From: Dehalococcoidales bacterium
Lineage (GTDB): Bacteria; Chloroflexota; Dehalococcoidia; Dehalococcoidales; UBA5760
Assembly (NCBI GenBank): GCA_028717305.1
Contig: JAQUOC010000019.1
Span: 1 to 16,621 of the forward strand
Length of the DNA: 16,621 nucleotides
Reading direction: 5' to 3'
The notes under the pieces are model-generated. The model saw only the letters and a program-made list of their open reading frames with translations, ran no database searches and was not told the origin of the DNA. Positions 1 to 7,251 of this stretch are shown piece after piece. The position numbers and the translations under genes are program-made. Within the stretch, counting starts at the first letter, position 1. Every line of letters starts with the position of its first letter.

Positions 1-25
1 ACCATTAATTTTCTTTTTCGTCTAT

Positions 26-1234
26 TTAACGGAACAGGTTTCTTATTCGGGAGACAAACCGCCGGAAAGGACCCTGTGCTTTCCATATCTTCCTGCCTTC
101 GTGCTTCGCTCCCCAGAGCAACAAGCCAACGCTGGTAGCATGAGCCGGATCACGCAGGACATCGGTAATACCGGTCATACCCATAGGTACGCCAACCCTT
201 ACCGGGAGTCGCAGTATATCGCGCCCCAGCACTTCGATGCCGGAAAGGTTAGAACTGCCACCGGTAAGAACCAGTCCGGCAGGAACCAGCGACTCATAAT
301 CCGAGCGCGGCATCTCGAGCAGGATAAGCCGCATGATTTCCTCAACCCGGGCTCTAACGATATCGCAGAGGTCCTGATAAGAAACACCATGTCCATCAGC
401 CGATATGGCACTGGTAGTCTCGGACTGAGCTTCATATACCGGCATAACACTGCCGTAGCGCTTCTTCATTTCCTCAGCCACATCAAACGGCAACCCCAGG
501 CCAATAGCAACATCCCGGGTAAGCTGATAGCCCGCCACCGGCAGGATAGCAGTATGCCAAATGCTACCATCCTTGAAGACAGCGATATCAGTAGTTCCGC
601 CGCCGATATCAGCCAGTATAACGCCGACCTGTTTTTCATCCTCGGTCAGAATAGCTTCGCTGCTGGCTAATGGCTCAAGAATCAGGTCATCGATTTCTAT
701 GCCAATACCACGAATACACTTCACCAGATTCTGAACGGAAGTTACGGCAGCAGTAATAATATGGGTTTCCACATCCAGCCGGAATCCATGCATACCTACC
801 GGATTTTTAATCCCTACCTGTCCGTCAACGGCGTAACCCCTCGGAATAACGTGGAGCAGACTTCTTTCACTGGGTACCTTAATATTCTGAGACTGCGCAA
901 GTACCCGTTTCAGATCGTCCCGGCGCACCAGGCGATCGTTACGGGTAATCGCCACCACTCCCCGGTTATTCACCGAAGTGATATGGCGTCCCGTTACTCC
1001 GATGTAGGCTGATTCAACCTTATAACCGCTGGACTGTTCCGCTTTTCTCACCGACTCACGAATCGATTCTCTGGCCTCATTGATGTTAACTACCAGTCCC
1101 TTATGCAACCCCTTAGACGGAGTAATACCCACTCCGACAACCCGGATACCACCACCTGGGTCAACTTCAGAGATAATGGTGCATACCTTAGTAGTACCAA
1201 CATCAATTGAGGTTAATGTAGCCTGCTTTTTCAT
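26..1234 (-). CDS. ftsA: Cell division protein FtsA
   Basis: FtsA is the actin-like ATPase that tethers FtsZ filaments to the inner face of the membrane at the division site. The 402-residue product has the actin-fold nucleotide-binding signatures: DVGTTK at 11-16 (phosphate 1), ADIGGGTTDIAVF at 208-220 (phosphate 2) and LTGGSSNLSG near 323-332 (adenosine motif). The C-terminus, from about residue 388, is a basic amphipathic stretch (FRRFVSRIRNLFR), the expected membrane-targeting helix. The length is normal for the family. The ATG at 1234 is preceded by GGGGGGTGA, a strong ribosome binding site. The gene follows rsmH with a 96-base gap and no ftsL, ftsI or mur genes between. An ATG at 5-3 on the same strand may begin the next gene (ftsZ would be expected), but only five bases are visible. 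Confidence 0.96.
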   Translation of the reverse strand: MKKQATLTSIDVGTTKVCTIISEVDPGGGIRVVGVGITPSKGLHKGLVVNINEARESIRESVRKAEQSSGYKVESAYIGVTGRHITSVNNRGVVAITRNDRLVRRDDLKRVLAQSQNIKVPSERSLLHVIPRGYAVDGQVGIKNPVGMHGFRLDVETHIITAAVTSVQNLVKCIRGIGIEIDDLILEPLASSEAILTEDEKQVGVILADIGGGTTDIAVFKDGSIWHTAILPVAGYQLTRDVAIGLGLPFDVAEEMKKRYGSVMPVYEAQSETTSAISADGHGVSYQDLCDIVRARVEEIMRLILLEMPRSDYESLVPAGLVLTGGSSNLSGIEVLGRDILRLPVRVGVPMGMTGITDVLRDPAHATSVGLLLWGAKHEGRKIWKAQGPFRRFVSRIRNLFR

Positions 1235-1330
1235 CTGTCACCCCCCTTTTTCGCTTTTTATTGCTGCTATTTATTATCATTTTCACATTTTCCGTCCCCC
1301 TTAGCGTGGCGGTAGAGTATCATATACGAC

Positions 1331-2374
1331 CTAAGATGCCAGATATGTCATTCGCAGCTTTGCCAGTAACGCCGGCCTCCTCCATCCGTTAGCATTATCA
1401 TCGACCAGCCAGCATAACCTTTCCGAGACCTCACGGTATTCACCACCAACTGTAATACATTCGGCAGCCCTCAACCTGGCGCTACGGCTACGCGGATTAA
1501 GCTGGACTTCCCGGAGGGAAGGTGTAATAACCTTCTTATTCAATACCCTCAGACGGGCAGTATGTCCGCAAACGCAGGCGGGTATACCAGGAGGACAAAT
1601 ACAGCCTCTTGCCTCCCTCTGCATAAACTGTTTAACAATACGGTCCTCAAGAGAGTGATAGCTGATGACGACCAACCGGCCGCCATAGCCGAGAAGGTCA
1701 ACCGCCTGTCTTAGCGCCGACTCAAGGTTCTCAAGCTCATGGTTAACCGCTATCCGTAATGCCTGAAAGGTCTTGGTAGCCGGGTGAATTCTGCCCTTCC
1801 GGCCGCCGACAGCCTTCTCTATCATCCGGGCAAGCTCTAAAGTAGTTTTTACAGGACGCTCTTTCACAATATGGCGGGCTATGCGATGGCTATAACTTTC
1901 CTCACCATAGTTCCTGATGATACGGGCAATTTCAGCCTCGGAATACCGGTTAACGATGTCGTCGACGGTAACCTCCTGATCGGGGTTGAAACGCATATCC
2001 AGAGGTGCATCGTGCTGGAAACTGAAACCACGGTCCGCTCCATCAAGCTGAAGTGAAGAAATCCCAAGATCAAACAGGATACCGTGCACCGGCTGGAAAT
2101 CATATTCAAGGCAGATAGCCTGTAATTTTGCGAAGTTAGCATTAATCAAGAGTATTGAATCACGATGGGCCGCGAGTTTGCCGCCGGCCACCTTGATCGC
2201 CGCAGGATCAGCATCAATACCCAAGAGCTGTCCCCCGGGTGCACTTCTCTCCAGAACAGCAGCGGCGTGGCCCCCACCTCCCAGAGTACAGTCCACGTAA
2301 CGACCCCCGGGCTGAACCGCCAGTGCACTGACAACCTCATCAAGCAGGACCGGAGTATGCGTGGGTGCCGACAT
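1331..2374 (-). CDS. rsmH: 16S rRNA (cytosine(1402)-N(4))-methyltransferase RsmH (MraW)
   Basis: RsmH uses S-adenosylmethionine to methylate N4 of C1402 in the 16S rRNA decoding centre. From the chosen start the 347-residue protein opens with HTPVLLDEVV, followed by the SAM-binding loop LGGGGH at 31-36 and LGIDADP at 51-57; ISYHSLEDRIVK lies further on and the cysteine-rich CICPPGIPACVCG near the end. It runs about 30-40 residues beyond the usual NPRSRSARLR ending, so it has a C-terminal extension. The frame is open up to 2455, but homologues begin at MxxxTHTPVLL, which favours ATG 2374. The GGAG before it is about 20 bases away, so TTG codons at 2389-2378 are alternative starts. mraZ ends 8 bases upstream. 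Confidence 0.95.
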   Translation of the reverse strand: MSAPTHTPVLLDEVVSALAVQPGGRYVDCTLGGGGHAAAVLERSAPGGQLLGIDADPAAIKVAGGKLAAHRDSILLINANFAKLQAICLEYDFQPVHGILFDLGISSLQLDGADRGFSFQHDAPLDMRFNPDQEVTVDDIVNRYSEAEIARIIRNYGEESYSHRIARHIVKERPVKTTLELARMIEKAVGGRKGRIHPATKTFQALRIAVNHELENLESALRQAVDLLGYGGRLVVISYHSLEDRIVKQFMQREARGCICPPGIPACVCGHTARLRVLNKKVITPSLREVQLNPRSRSARLRAAECITVGGEYREVSERLCWLVDDNANGWRRPALLAKLRMTYLAS

Positions 2375-2382
2375 ATTCAAAT

Positions 2383-2811
2383 TCAACAACGTTTCTCCAG
2401 ACTTTCGATAATCTGCCAGGCCTGCTCCTGACTGATAGCCTTCTCTTCTTCCCACCGCTCTTTATTCCACAACTCAAAATAATTGTTAGCCCCGGTGATA
2501 ATTGCCTCAGCGGCAATAGCAGCGTGTTCCCGCAGCGGATGGGGTAAAGCTATCCTGCCCTGCCCGTCAATATTAGTGCTGAAGGCAGTGGCAAAAATAG
2601 CACGATTCAGCTTCCTTAATTTACTGGGGGTGATTGAACCGGTAGTAAGGGTCTCGGCCAGTTTTTTCCATTCCGATACAGGGTAGGCGATGACACATTT
2701 CTCTAAGCCCGGAGTCAGTACCAGTCCCTCTCGCAGCTCTCTACGGAACTTGGGCGGGATAGGTATCCTACCCTTCTCATCGATCCGATACTCAAACTCT
2801 CCGAAAAACAT
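2383..2811 (-). CDS. mraZ: Transcriptional regulator MraZ
   Basis: MraZ is the DNA-binding regulator at the head of division (dcw) clusters; it forms ring oligomers and represses its own promoter through short direct repeats. The 142-residue protein contains two AbrB-like swapped-hairpin modules with the family signatures DEKGRIPIP at 11-19 and DGQGRIALP at 82-90, and ends with GANNYFELW (108-115) and a helical tail, the normal domain order and length. The open frame extends to 2901, but the family start MFFGEFEYRID lies at 2811, where AGGGGAGA gives a good ribosome binding site. The coding region starts 15 bases after the last of three TGGT repeats, so autoregulation is likely. It is the first gene of the mraZ-rsmH-ftsA unit. 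Confidence 0.95.
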   Translation of the reverse strand: MFFGEFEYRIDEKGRIPIPPKFRRELREGLVLTPGLEKCVIAYPVSEWKKLAETLTTGSITPSKLRKLNRAIFATAFSTNIDGQGRIALPHPLREHAAIAAEAIITGANNYFELWNKERWEEEKAISQEQAWQIIESLEKRC

Positions 2812-2825
2812 TTCTCCCCTAATCC

Positions 2826-2849
2826 ACCATTCTCTACCACGATTTACCA
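2826..2849 (-). promoter_or_regulatory. Predicted MraZ operator: three TGGT repeats at 10-bp period
   Basis: On the minus strand TGGT occurs at 2849-2846, 2839-2836 and 2829-2826, exactly ten bases apart, between the mraZ -10 box and start codon. Characterised MraZ operators are tandem TGGG/GTGG-type boxes with a 10-bp period in this position. The array touches the -10 box, so binding should block transcription initiation. The repeat array is seen; its recognition by MraZ is inferred. Confidence 0.8.
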
Positions 2850-2879
2850 TTATATAACACAGTAATTTATTCTTGTCAA
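2849..2879 (-). promoter_or_regulatory. Promoter of the mraZ-rsmH-ftsA cluster
   Basis: A perfect -35 TTGACA lies at 2879-2874. The -10 is TATATA at 2856-2851 with a 17-base spacer, or the overlapping TATAAT at 2854-2849 with 19. Both fit a housekeeping sigma factor. No other good promoter is seen before rsmH or ftsA, so the three genes are probably one transcript. Confidence 0.75.
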
Positions 2880-2917
2880 TACCCCATTTGTTAAATTTCA
2901 TAAGAGAAGGCTGATTT

Positions 2918-2945
2918 TTGTTATCTGACCTGGATATGGTAAAAT
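2918..2945 (+). promoter_or_regulatory. Possible promoter for the moaB-trmD-rplS-priA unit
   Basis: TTGTTA at 2918-2923 and TAAAAT at 2940-2945 are 16 bases apart and point toward the MoaB-like gene, back to back with the mraZ promoter. The -35 match is only moderate and the 5' leader would be very short. Confidence 0.4.
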
Positions 2946-2966
2946 GAAATGCTCCGGAGCAGTGTT

Positions 2967-3470
2967 ATGATCAATACAGGGATTATTACCGTTAGTGATA
3001 AAGGCTGGTATGGCCAGCGTCAGGATAAGAGCAGCCAGATAGTCAAGGACAGCCTGTCGTCACAGGGCTATAACTTCGTCAAGTACGAGATTGTCCCCGA
3101 TGAGACGGATATGATTGCCGGCAAGCTTATCGAGTGGGCGGATGAAGGCAGCGTAGACATGATCTTGACTACCGGTGGCACCGGACTGGCCCAGCGCGAT
3201 GTCACCCCGGAAGCAACCCTCTCCGTAGTGGACAAGGTTGTCCCCGGCATCACCGAAGCAATGAGAGCCGAAACATTTAAGATAACACCATCGGCTATAT
3301 TAAGCAGAGCCGCGGCCGGCGTCAGAGGAAGATGCCTTATTATCAATCTGCCCGGCAGCCCCAAGGCAGTCCGGGAATGTCTCGGGATAATAATACCGGT
3401 TATTCCTCACGCCATAGAGATTATCAAGGGTGAGGTAACTGAGCACAAAGCTCCGGACAGCGAGGCTTAA
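2967..3470 (+). CDS. moaB: MoaB/MogA family molybdenum cofactor protein (molybdopterin adenylyltransferase-like)
   Basis: MogA/MoaB proteins bind molybdopterin; MogA and some MoaB enzymes adenylylate it before molybdenum insertion. The 167-residue single-domain protein begins with GIITVSDKG (5-13) and has the signature TTGGTGLAQRDVTPEA at 68-83, with Asp at the catalytic acidic position, and LPGSPKAV at 128-135. It lacks the extra domains of MoeA, so a MogA/MoaB assignment is safe; which of the two is not decided by sequence alone. ATG 2967 is preferred over an in-frame ATG at 2949 because GGAG at 2956-2959 sits seven bases before it. The stop is four bases before trmD, so the two are co-transcribed, an unusual pairing of cofactor synthesis with tRNA modification. 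Confidence 0.88.
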   Translation: MINTGIITVSDKGWYGQRQDKSSQIVKDSLSSQGYNFVKYEIVPDETDMIAGKLIEWADEGSVDMILTTGGTGLAQRDVTPEATLSVVDKVVPGITEAMRAETFKITPSAILSRAAAGVRGRCLIINLPGSPKAVRECLGIIIPVIPHAIEIIKGEVTEHKAPDSEA

Positions 3471-3474
3471 ACAA

Positions 3475-4224
3475 GTGCGAATTGATATCTTAACCCTGTT
3501 TCCCGGGATGTTCCAGGGACCTTTTAACGAGAGCATCTTCCAGCGGGCGGTTGATAAAGAACTGGTCATGGTAAATATCCACAACATCCGGGACTATACT
3601 CACGATAAACACCACACCGTTGATGACTATGCCTACGGCGGAGGAATCGGCATGGTAATTAAGGCCGAACCAGTTTTTGAAGCGGTAGAGTCAATAATAT
3701 CAGAGGTATACCCTGACTCAGACGGCAGGGATGATCTGCCAGTTATCCTGCTTACACCGCAGGGGCGTCTTTTTCGTCAGAAAATCGCGGAAGAGCTATC
3801 GGGGCACAGCCATCTGATTCTCATCTGCGGGCACTATGAGGGAATTGACGAGCGGATACGGGAACACCTGGTCACCGATGAGGTCAGTATCGGTGATTAC
3901 GTTCTCAGCGGCGGTGAACTGGCAGCAATGGTACTGACAGACACCGTAGTCAGGCTGTTACCGGGGGCGCTCGGCTCGAAAGATTCGGCCCGGGATGACT
4001 CCCACTCTACCGGACTGCTGGAATATCCGCAATATACCCGGCCCGAAATATACCGAGACTGGCCGGTACCCCAGGTCCTGCTCTCGGGAAACCACGGCCA
4101 GATAGCCCGTTGGCGACGTCAACAGGCTATTCTACGCACTCTGGAACGCCGCCCGGACCTGCTCGACAAAGCCGACCTGGGAGCAGAGGAGAGAGCCCTT
4201 GTAGAAAAGATTCAGGGATCCTAG
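3475..4224 (+). CDS. trmD: tRNA (guanine(37)-N(1))-methyltransferase TrmD
   Basis: TrmD methylates N1 of G37, next to the anticodon, in tRNAs reading CNN codons, which prevents +1 frameshifting. The 249-residue protein carries the SPOUT trefoil-knot signatures: LTPQGR at 93-98, ICGHYEGIDERI at 117-128, SIGDYVLSGGE at 138-148 and LLEYPQYTRP at 181-190. The N-terminus MRIDILTLFP and YGGGIGM at 55-60 are typical. Translation starts at a GTG, four bases after the moaB stop, with GAGG at 3462-3465. rplS follows after 64 bases. In many bacteria rpsP and rimM precede trmD; here a moaB-like gene takes that place. Confidence 0.96.
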   Translation: MRIDILTLFPGMFQGPFNESIFQRAVDKELVMVNIHNIRDYTHDKHHTVDDYAYGGGIGMVIKAEPVFEAVESIISEVYPDSDGRDDLPVILLTPQGRLFRQKIAEELSGHSHLILICGHYEGIDERIREHLVTDEVSIGDYVLSGGELAAMVLTDTVVRLLPGALGSKDSARDDSHSTGLLEYPQYTRPEIYRDWPVPQVLLSGNHGQIARWRRQQAILRTLERRPDLLDKADLGAEERALVEKIQGS

Positions 4225-4288
4225 TCACCGGATAAGAAGATATATAATAAGGAAGGAAAAACCAAAAAATCACGAGAGGTCTTAAGAA

Positions 4289-4657
4289 ATGAATATTACT
4301 GAATTAATCGATGTTAAAGCAAATCCCAATATTCCGACGCTAAACCCGGGCGATACGGTAAAGGTCAGCACAAAGGTCATCGAAGGGGATAAGGAACGCA
4401 TTCAGGTATTCCAGGGAGTAGTAATCAGGATTCGGCGGAGCACCGATGGGGGAAACTTCACGGTAAGGCGCGTCAGCCATGGCATCGGTGTTGAGCGCAC
4501 CTTCCTGTTCCAATCACCTCTCGTGGATAAGGTAGCAGTGGTGCAACACGGAAAGGTGCGCCGGGCCAAGCTCTATTACCTGCGAGGGCGCAGCGGCAAA
4601 GCGGCCCGGATCAAGGGGAAGCGAGCAGATAAAGAGCAGAACCAGGAAGAGAGCTAA
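4289..4657 (+). CDS. rplS: 50S ribosomal protein L19
   Basis: L19 sits at the 30S-50S interface of the ribosome. The 122-residue protein shows the family core: PTLNPGDTVKVSTKV (16-30), IQVFQGVVIRI, the ERTFLFQSP stretch and KVRRAKLYYLRGRSGKAARIK, followed by a short charged tail (DKEQNQEES). Its size is normal. ATG 4289 is preceded by GAGAGG nine bases away. It lies between trmD and priA on one probable transcript. A TATAAT at 4243-4248 lies in the gap before it but has no matching -35 box. Confidence 0.97.
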   Translation: MNITELIDVKANPNIPTLNPGDTVKVSTKVIEGDKERIQVFQGVVIRIRRSTDGGNFTVRRVSHGIGVERTFLFQSPLVDKVAVVQHGKVRRAKLYYLRGRSGKAARIKGKRADKEQNQEES

Positions 4658-4684
4658 CCCGAAGCCAAATCACCGGAGCAAGGG

Positions 4685-7135
4685 ATGGGATATGCCGAGG
4701 TTAGTGTCAACTCCCCAGCGGCTCAGCGCAGGACGTTCAGCTACACTATCCCTGCCGACCTGAATATCGAGATCGGCCAGACGGTATGGGTTCCTTTCGG
4801 CAGCAAGTTGCTTCAGGGCATCGTCCTGGAGCTAACCGATTATCCTGCCGTCACAGAGACACGGGAAATAGCCGGTGTTATCGAGGATATTCCGCTGCTG
4901 TCCCCACCCCGGATATCTCTGGCCCGCTGGATAAGCGGGTATTACCTATCGCCCCTCTTCGAGGCAATATCCCTAATGCTGCCACCGGGTTTTAAACGCA
5001 AAGCACTTACCTTCATATCCACTACTCCGGCCGCCGAGAAAACCTATACCACTGCGGAGCTAACCGAAGAGCAGAAACACCTGATTAATCTAATCCGGAG
5101 CAAGGGTAGGATTGACTTCAGAGAGATAGAAAAAGCGCTGGGCATTCGGAAAGCCAGACTGATTACCTCCCAACTGATTAACCACGGACTGCTAACCGGG
5201 AGCCACCAGTTGGAAAGGGTCAAGGTAAGACCACGAAAGATCCGCCACCTGCACCTGTTAATTACCCCCGGTGAAGCCATCAGGGAAGCAACCAGACTAC
5301 GTCAGGAAACGAGGGCGGAACAGCAGGCATGGCTCCTCGAATTTCTCTCCGGAATGTCCCGGCCGATACCCCTTGCCGAAGTCAAAAAGGGGAGTAACTA
5401 CTCGAATTCAGCGATCCGGGCCTTAATCGACAAGGGGCTTGCCGGGTTCCAGGAGGTTGAGGTAAGACGGGAAACCTTACCATATCACGACACTACCCCC
5501 TCACGGCCGCTGCCCCTCACCAACCACCAGGAATTAGCTCTGGCGGCCATCAGAGCAAGCCTGCTCAAGGCGAGAGAGAACCGTCCCCACCGGGATGTTT
5601 TTCTACTCCACGGGGTTACCGGAAGCGGCAAGACCGAGGTCTACATGCAAGCCCTTGCCGAGGTGGTGAAACAGGGCAAGCGTGGCATCGTTCTGGTTCC
5701 CGAGATTGCACTTACTGCTCAAACCATAGAACGCTTCGTCTCCCGTTTTCCCAACCGGGTAGCCGTCCTGCACAGCAGGCTTTCCCTGGGCGAACAGTTT
5801 GATGAATGGCATCAAATAAGAAACGGGCGGGCCGATGTGGTTATCGGCTCGCGAAGCGCCATCTTCGCTCCCCAACCCGATCTGGGTCTGATCATCATTG
5901 ATGAAGAGCATGAGTGGACCTACAAACAGCACGATGCAACACCCCGCTACCGGGCTCGTGATGTAGCGATAAAGCTGGCCGAGCTGACCGGAGCAGTGGT
6001 TGTCCTGGGCAGCGCTACTCCGGATGTCGAGACCTTCTACCAGACTCAAAAAGGGGTCTACCGGCTGCTCCGGATGCCCGAGAGAGTTGTCCCCCAGCAG
6101 GGCTCCCCACTACCCGATGTAGAATTAGTGGACATGAGAAGCGAGCTTAAGGCGGGCAACCGGAGTATCTTCAGCCGCCCCCTGTTCCGGGACGTGTCCA
6201 AGGCCGTCGCCAGTCAAGAGCAGGTAATACTGTTTCTCAACCGGAGGGGAGGGGCCACCTTTGTTCAATGCCGCAACTGCGGCCTGGTGCTCTGCTGCCG
6301 GCGATGTGCGGTTACCCTCACCTATCACTTCAGCGAAGACACTCTGGTCTGCCACCAGTGTAACTACAGAGAAGTTGTCCCCCATACTTGTCCTCGGTGT
6401 TCAAGCCACCTGATAAAATTTCTCGGTGCCGGCACCGAGAAACTGGAACAGGAAGCCAGCCTCACTTTTCCCCAGGCCAGATTGCTACGATGGGACCGCG
6501 ATACCACGAAGGGAAAGGCATCCCACCATAAGATACTGGACTGCTTCCGCAGCCACGGCGCCGACATCCTCATCGGCACACAGATGATTGCCAAGGGATT
6601 ACACCTCCCTCTGGTCACACTGGTCGGGATAGTTAACGCAGACCTCAGCCTAAACCTGCCCGACTTCCGCGCCGGGGAAAGGAGCTTTCAACTACTGTCC
6701 CAGGTAATGGGAAGAGCCGGGCGGGGCGCTTCAGGCGGGAAGGTCATCATCCAGACCTACTGCCCCGAACACTACGCCATTCAAGCGGCATCCAGACACG
6801 ATTATGAACTCTTCTACGAGCAGGAAATTAATTACCGGCGCCAGCTCCGTAACCCACCCTTCACCCGGCTGGCCTGTCTCACCTACAGCCACAATAATGA
6901 CACCATCTGCCAGCGGGAGGCAGAAAGAATGAAACAGCGTCTAAACGATGAAATAGAGACAAAAGGGATAGATAATATCGACCTGATCGGACCGGCACCG
7001 GCATTTCTGCACAGATTACGGGGGAGATTCCGGTGGCAGCTCATGATTCGCGGCGCAGAGCCATCTCGCTTCCTTGCCGAAATACTGCTGCCAAAGGGCT
7101 GGACAATCGATATCGACCCGGCAGGGCTCGCCTGA
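4685..7135 (+). CDS. priA: Primosomal protein N' (replication restart helicase PriA)
   Basis: PriA recognises stalled or repaired forks and reloads the replicative helicase; it is a 3'-5' superfamily 2 helicase. The 816-residue protein has the N-terminal 3'-DNA-binding domain (YAEVSVNSPAAQRRTFSYTI), a winged-helix region, then helicase motifs: Walker A GVTGSGKT at 310-317, DEEH box at 406-409, GSATPD shortly after. A zinc-binding insertion starts at Cys529 (CRNCGLVLCCRRC, CHQC, CPRC), then IGTQMIAKGLHLPLV and QVMGRAGRG of the second helicase lobe. All eight zinc-site cysteines are present. ATG 4685 follows GGAGCAAGGG, 27 bases after rplS. It is intact and of expected length. Confidence 0.96.
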   Translation: MGYAEVSVNSPAAQRRTFSYTIPADLNIEIGQTVWVPFGSKLLQGIVLELTDYPAVTETREIAGVIEDIPLLSPPRISLARWISGYYLSPLFEAISLMLPPGFKRKALTFISTTPAAEKTYTTAELTEEQKHLINLIRSKGRIDFREIEKALGIRKARLITSQLINHGLLTGSHQLERVKVRPRKIRHLHLLITPGEAIREATRLRQETRAEQQAWLLEFLSGMSRPIPLAEVKKGSNYSNSAIRALIDKGLAGFQEVEVRRETLPYHDTTPSRPLPLTNHQELALAAIRASLLKARENRPHRDVFLLHGVTGSGKTEVYMQALAEVVKQGKRGIVLVPEIALTAQTIERFVSRFPNRVAVLHSRLSLGEQFDEWHQIRNGRADVVIGSRSAIFAPQPDLGLIIIDEEHEWTYKQHDATPRYRARDVAIKLAELTGAVVVLGSATPDVETFYQTQKGVYRLLRMPERVVPQQGSPLPDVELVDMRSELKAGNRSIFSRPLFRDVSKAVASQEQVILFLNRRGGATFVQCRNCGLVLCCRRCAVTLTYHFSEDTLVCHQCNYREVVPHTCPRCSSHLIKFLGAGTEKLEQEASLTFPQARLLRWDRDTTKGKASHHKILDCFRSHGADILIGTQMIAKGLHLPLVTLVGIVNADLSLNLPDFRAGERSFQLLSQVMGRAGRGASGGKVIIQTYCPEHYAIQAASRHDYELFYEQEINYRRQLRNPPFTRLACLTYSHNNDTICQREAERMKQRLNDEIETKGIDNIDLIGPAPAFLHRLRGRFRWQLMIRGAEPSRFLAEILLPKGWTIDIDPAGLA

Positions 7136-7161
7136 GGATGATAGAATACTACAACTTCGCC

Positions 7162-7191
7162 TTGCTAAAGGGACAGATTGTATAGTATAGT
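7162..7191 (+). promoter_or_regulatory. Possible promoter upstream of the tRNA nucleotidyltransferase-secDF unit
   Basis: TTGCTA at 7162-7167 and TATAGT at 7186-7191 are separated by 18 bases, in the 116-base gap after priA. Both boxes deviate from consensus, so this is a modest candidate. Confidence 0.35.
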
Positions 7192-7251
7192 TTATCCTTA
7201 GATACGGAAAAGAAACAGGAAAGGCTGGGGGCTGACCTACTTAAACCAAGA

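Noticed and set aside
1..5. ATG on the minus strand at 5-3, possibly the start of ftsZ
   Set aside because: Only five bases are visible and the ribosome binding site is weak; the gene is expected from context but cannot be supported from this sequence.
101..670. 189-codon plus-strand frame opposite ftsA
   Set aside because: It lies entirely antisense to a well-supported gene and has no domain or start signal.
4243..4248. TATAAT before rplS as a promoter
   Set aside because: No acceptable -35 box lies 16-19 bases upstream; AT-rich leader sequence explains it.
5603..6049. 148-codon minus-strand frame opposite priA
   Set aside because: Covers the Walker A and DEEH region of PriA in antisense; no independent evidence of coding.
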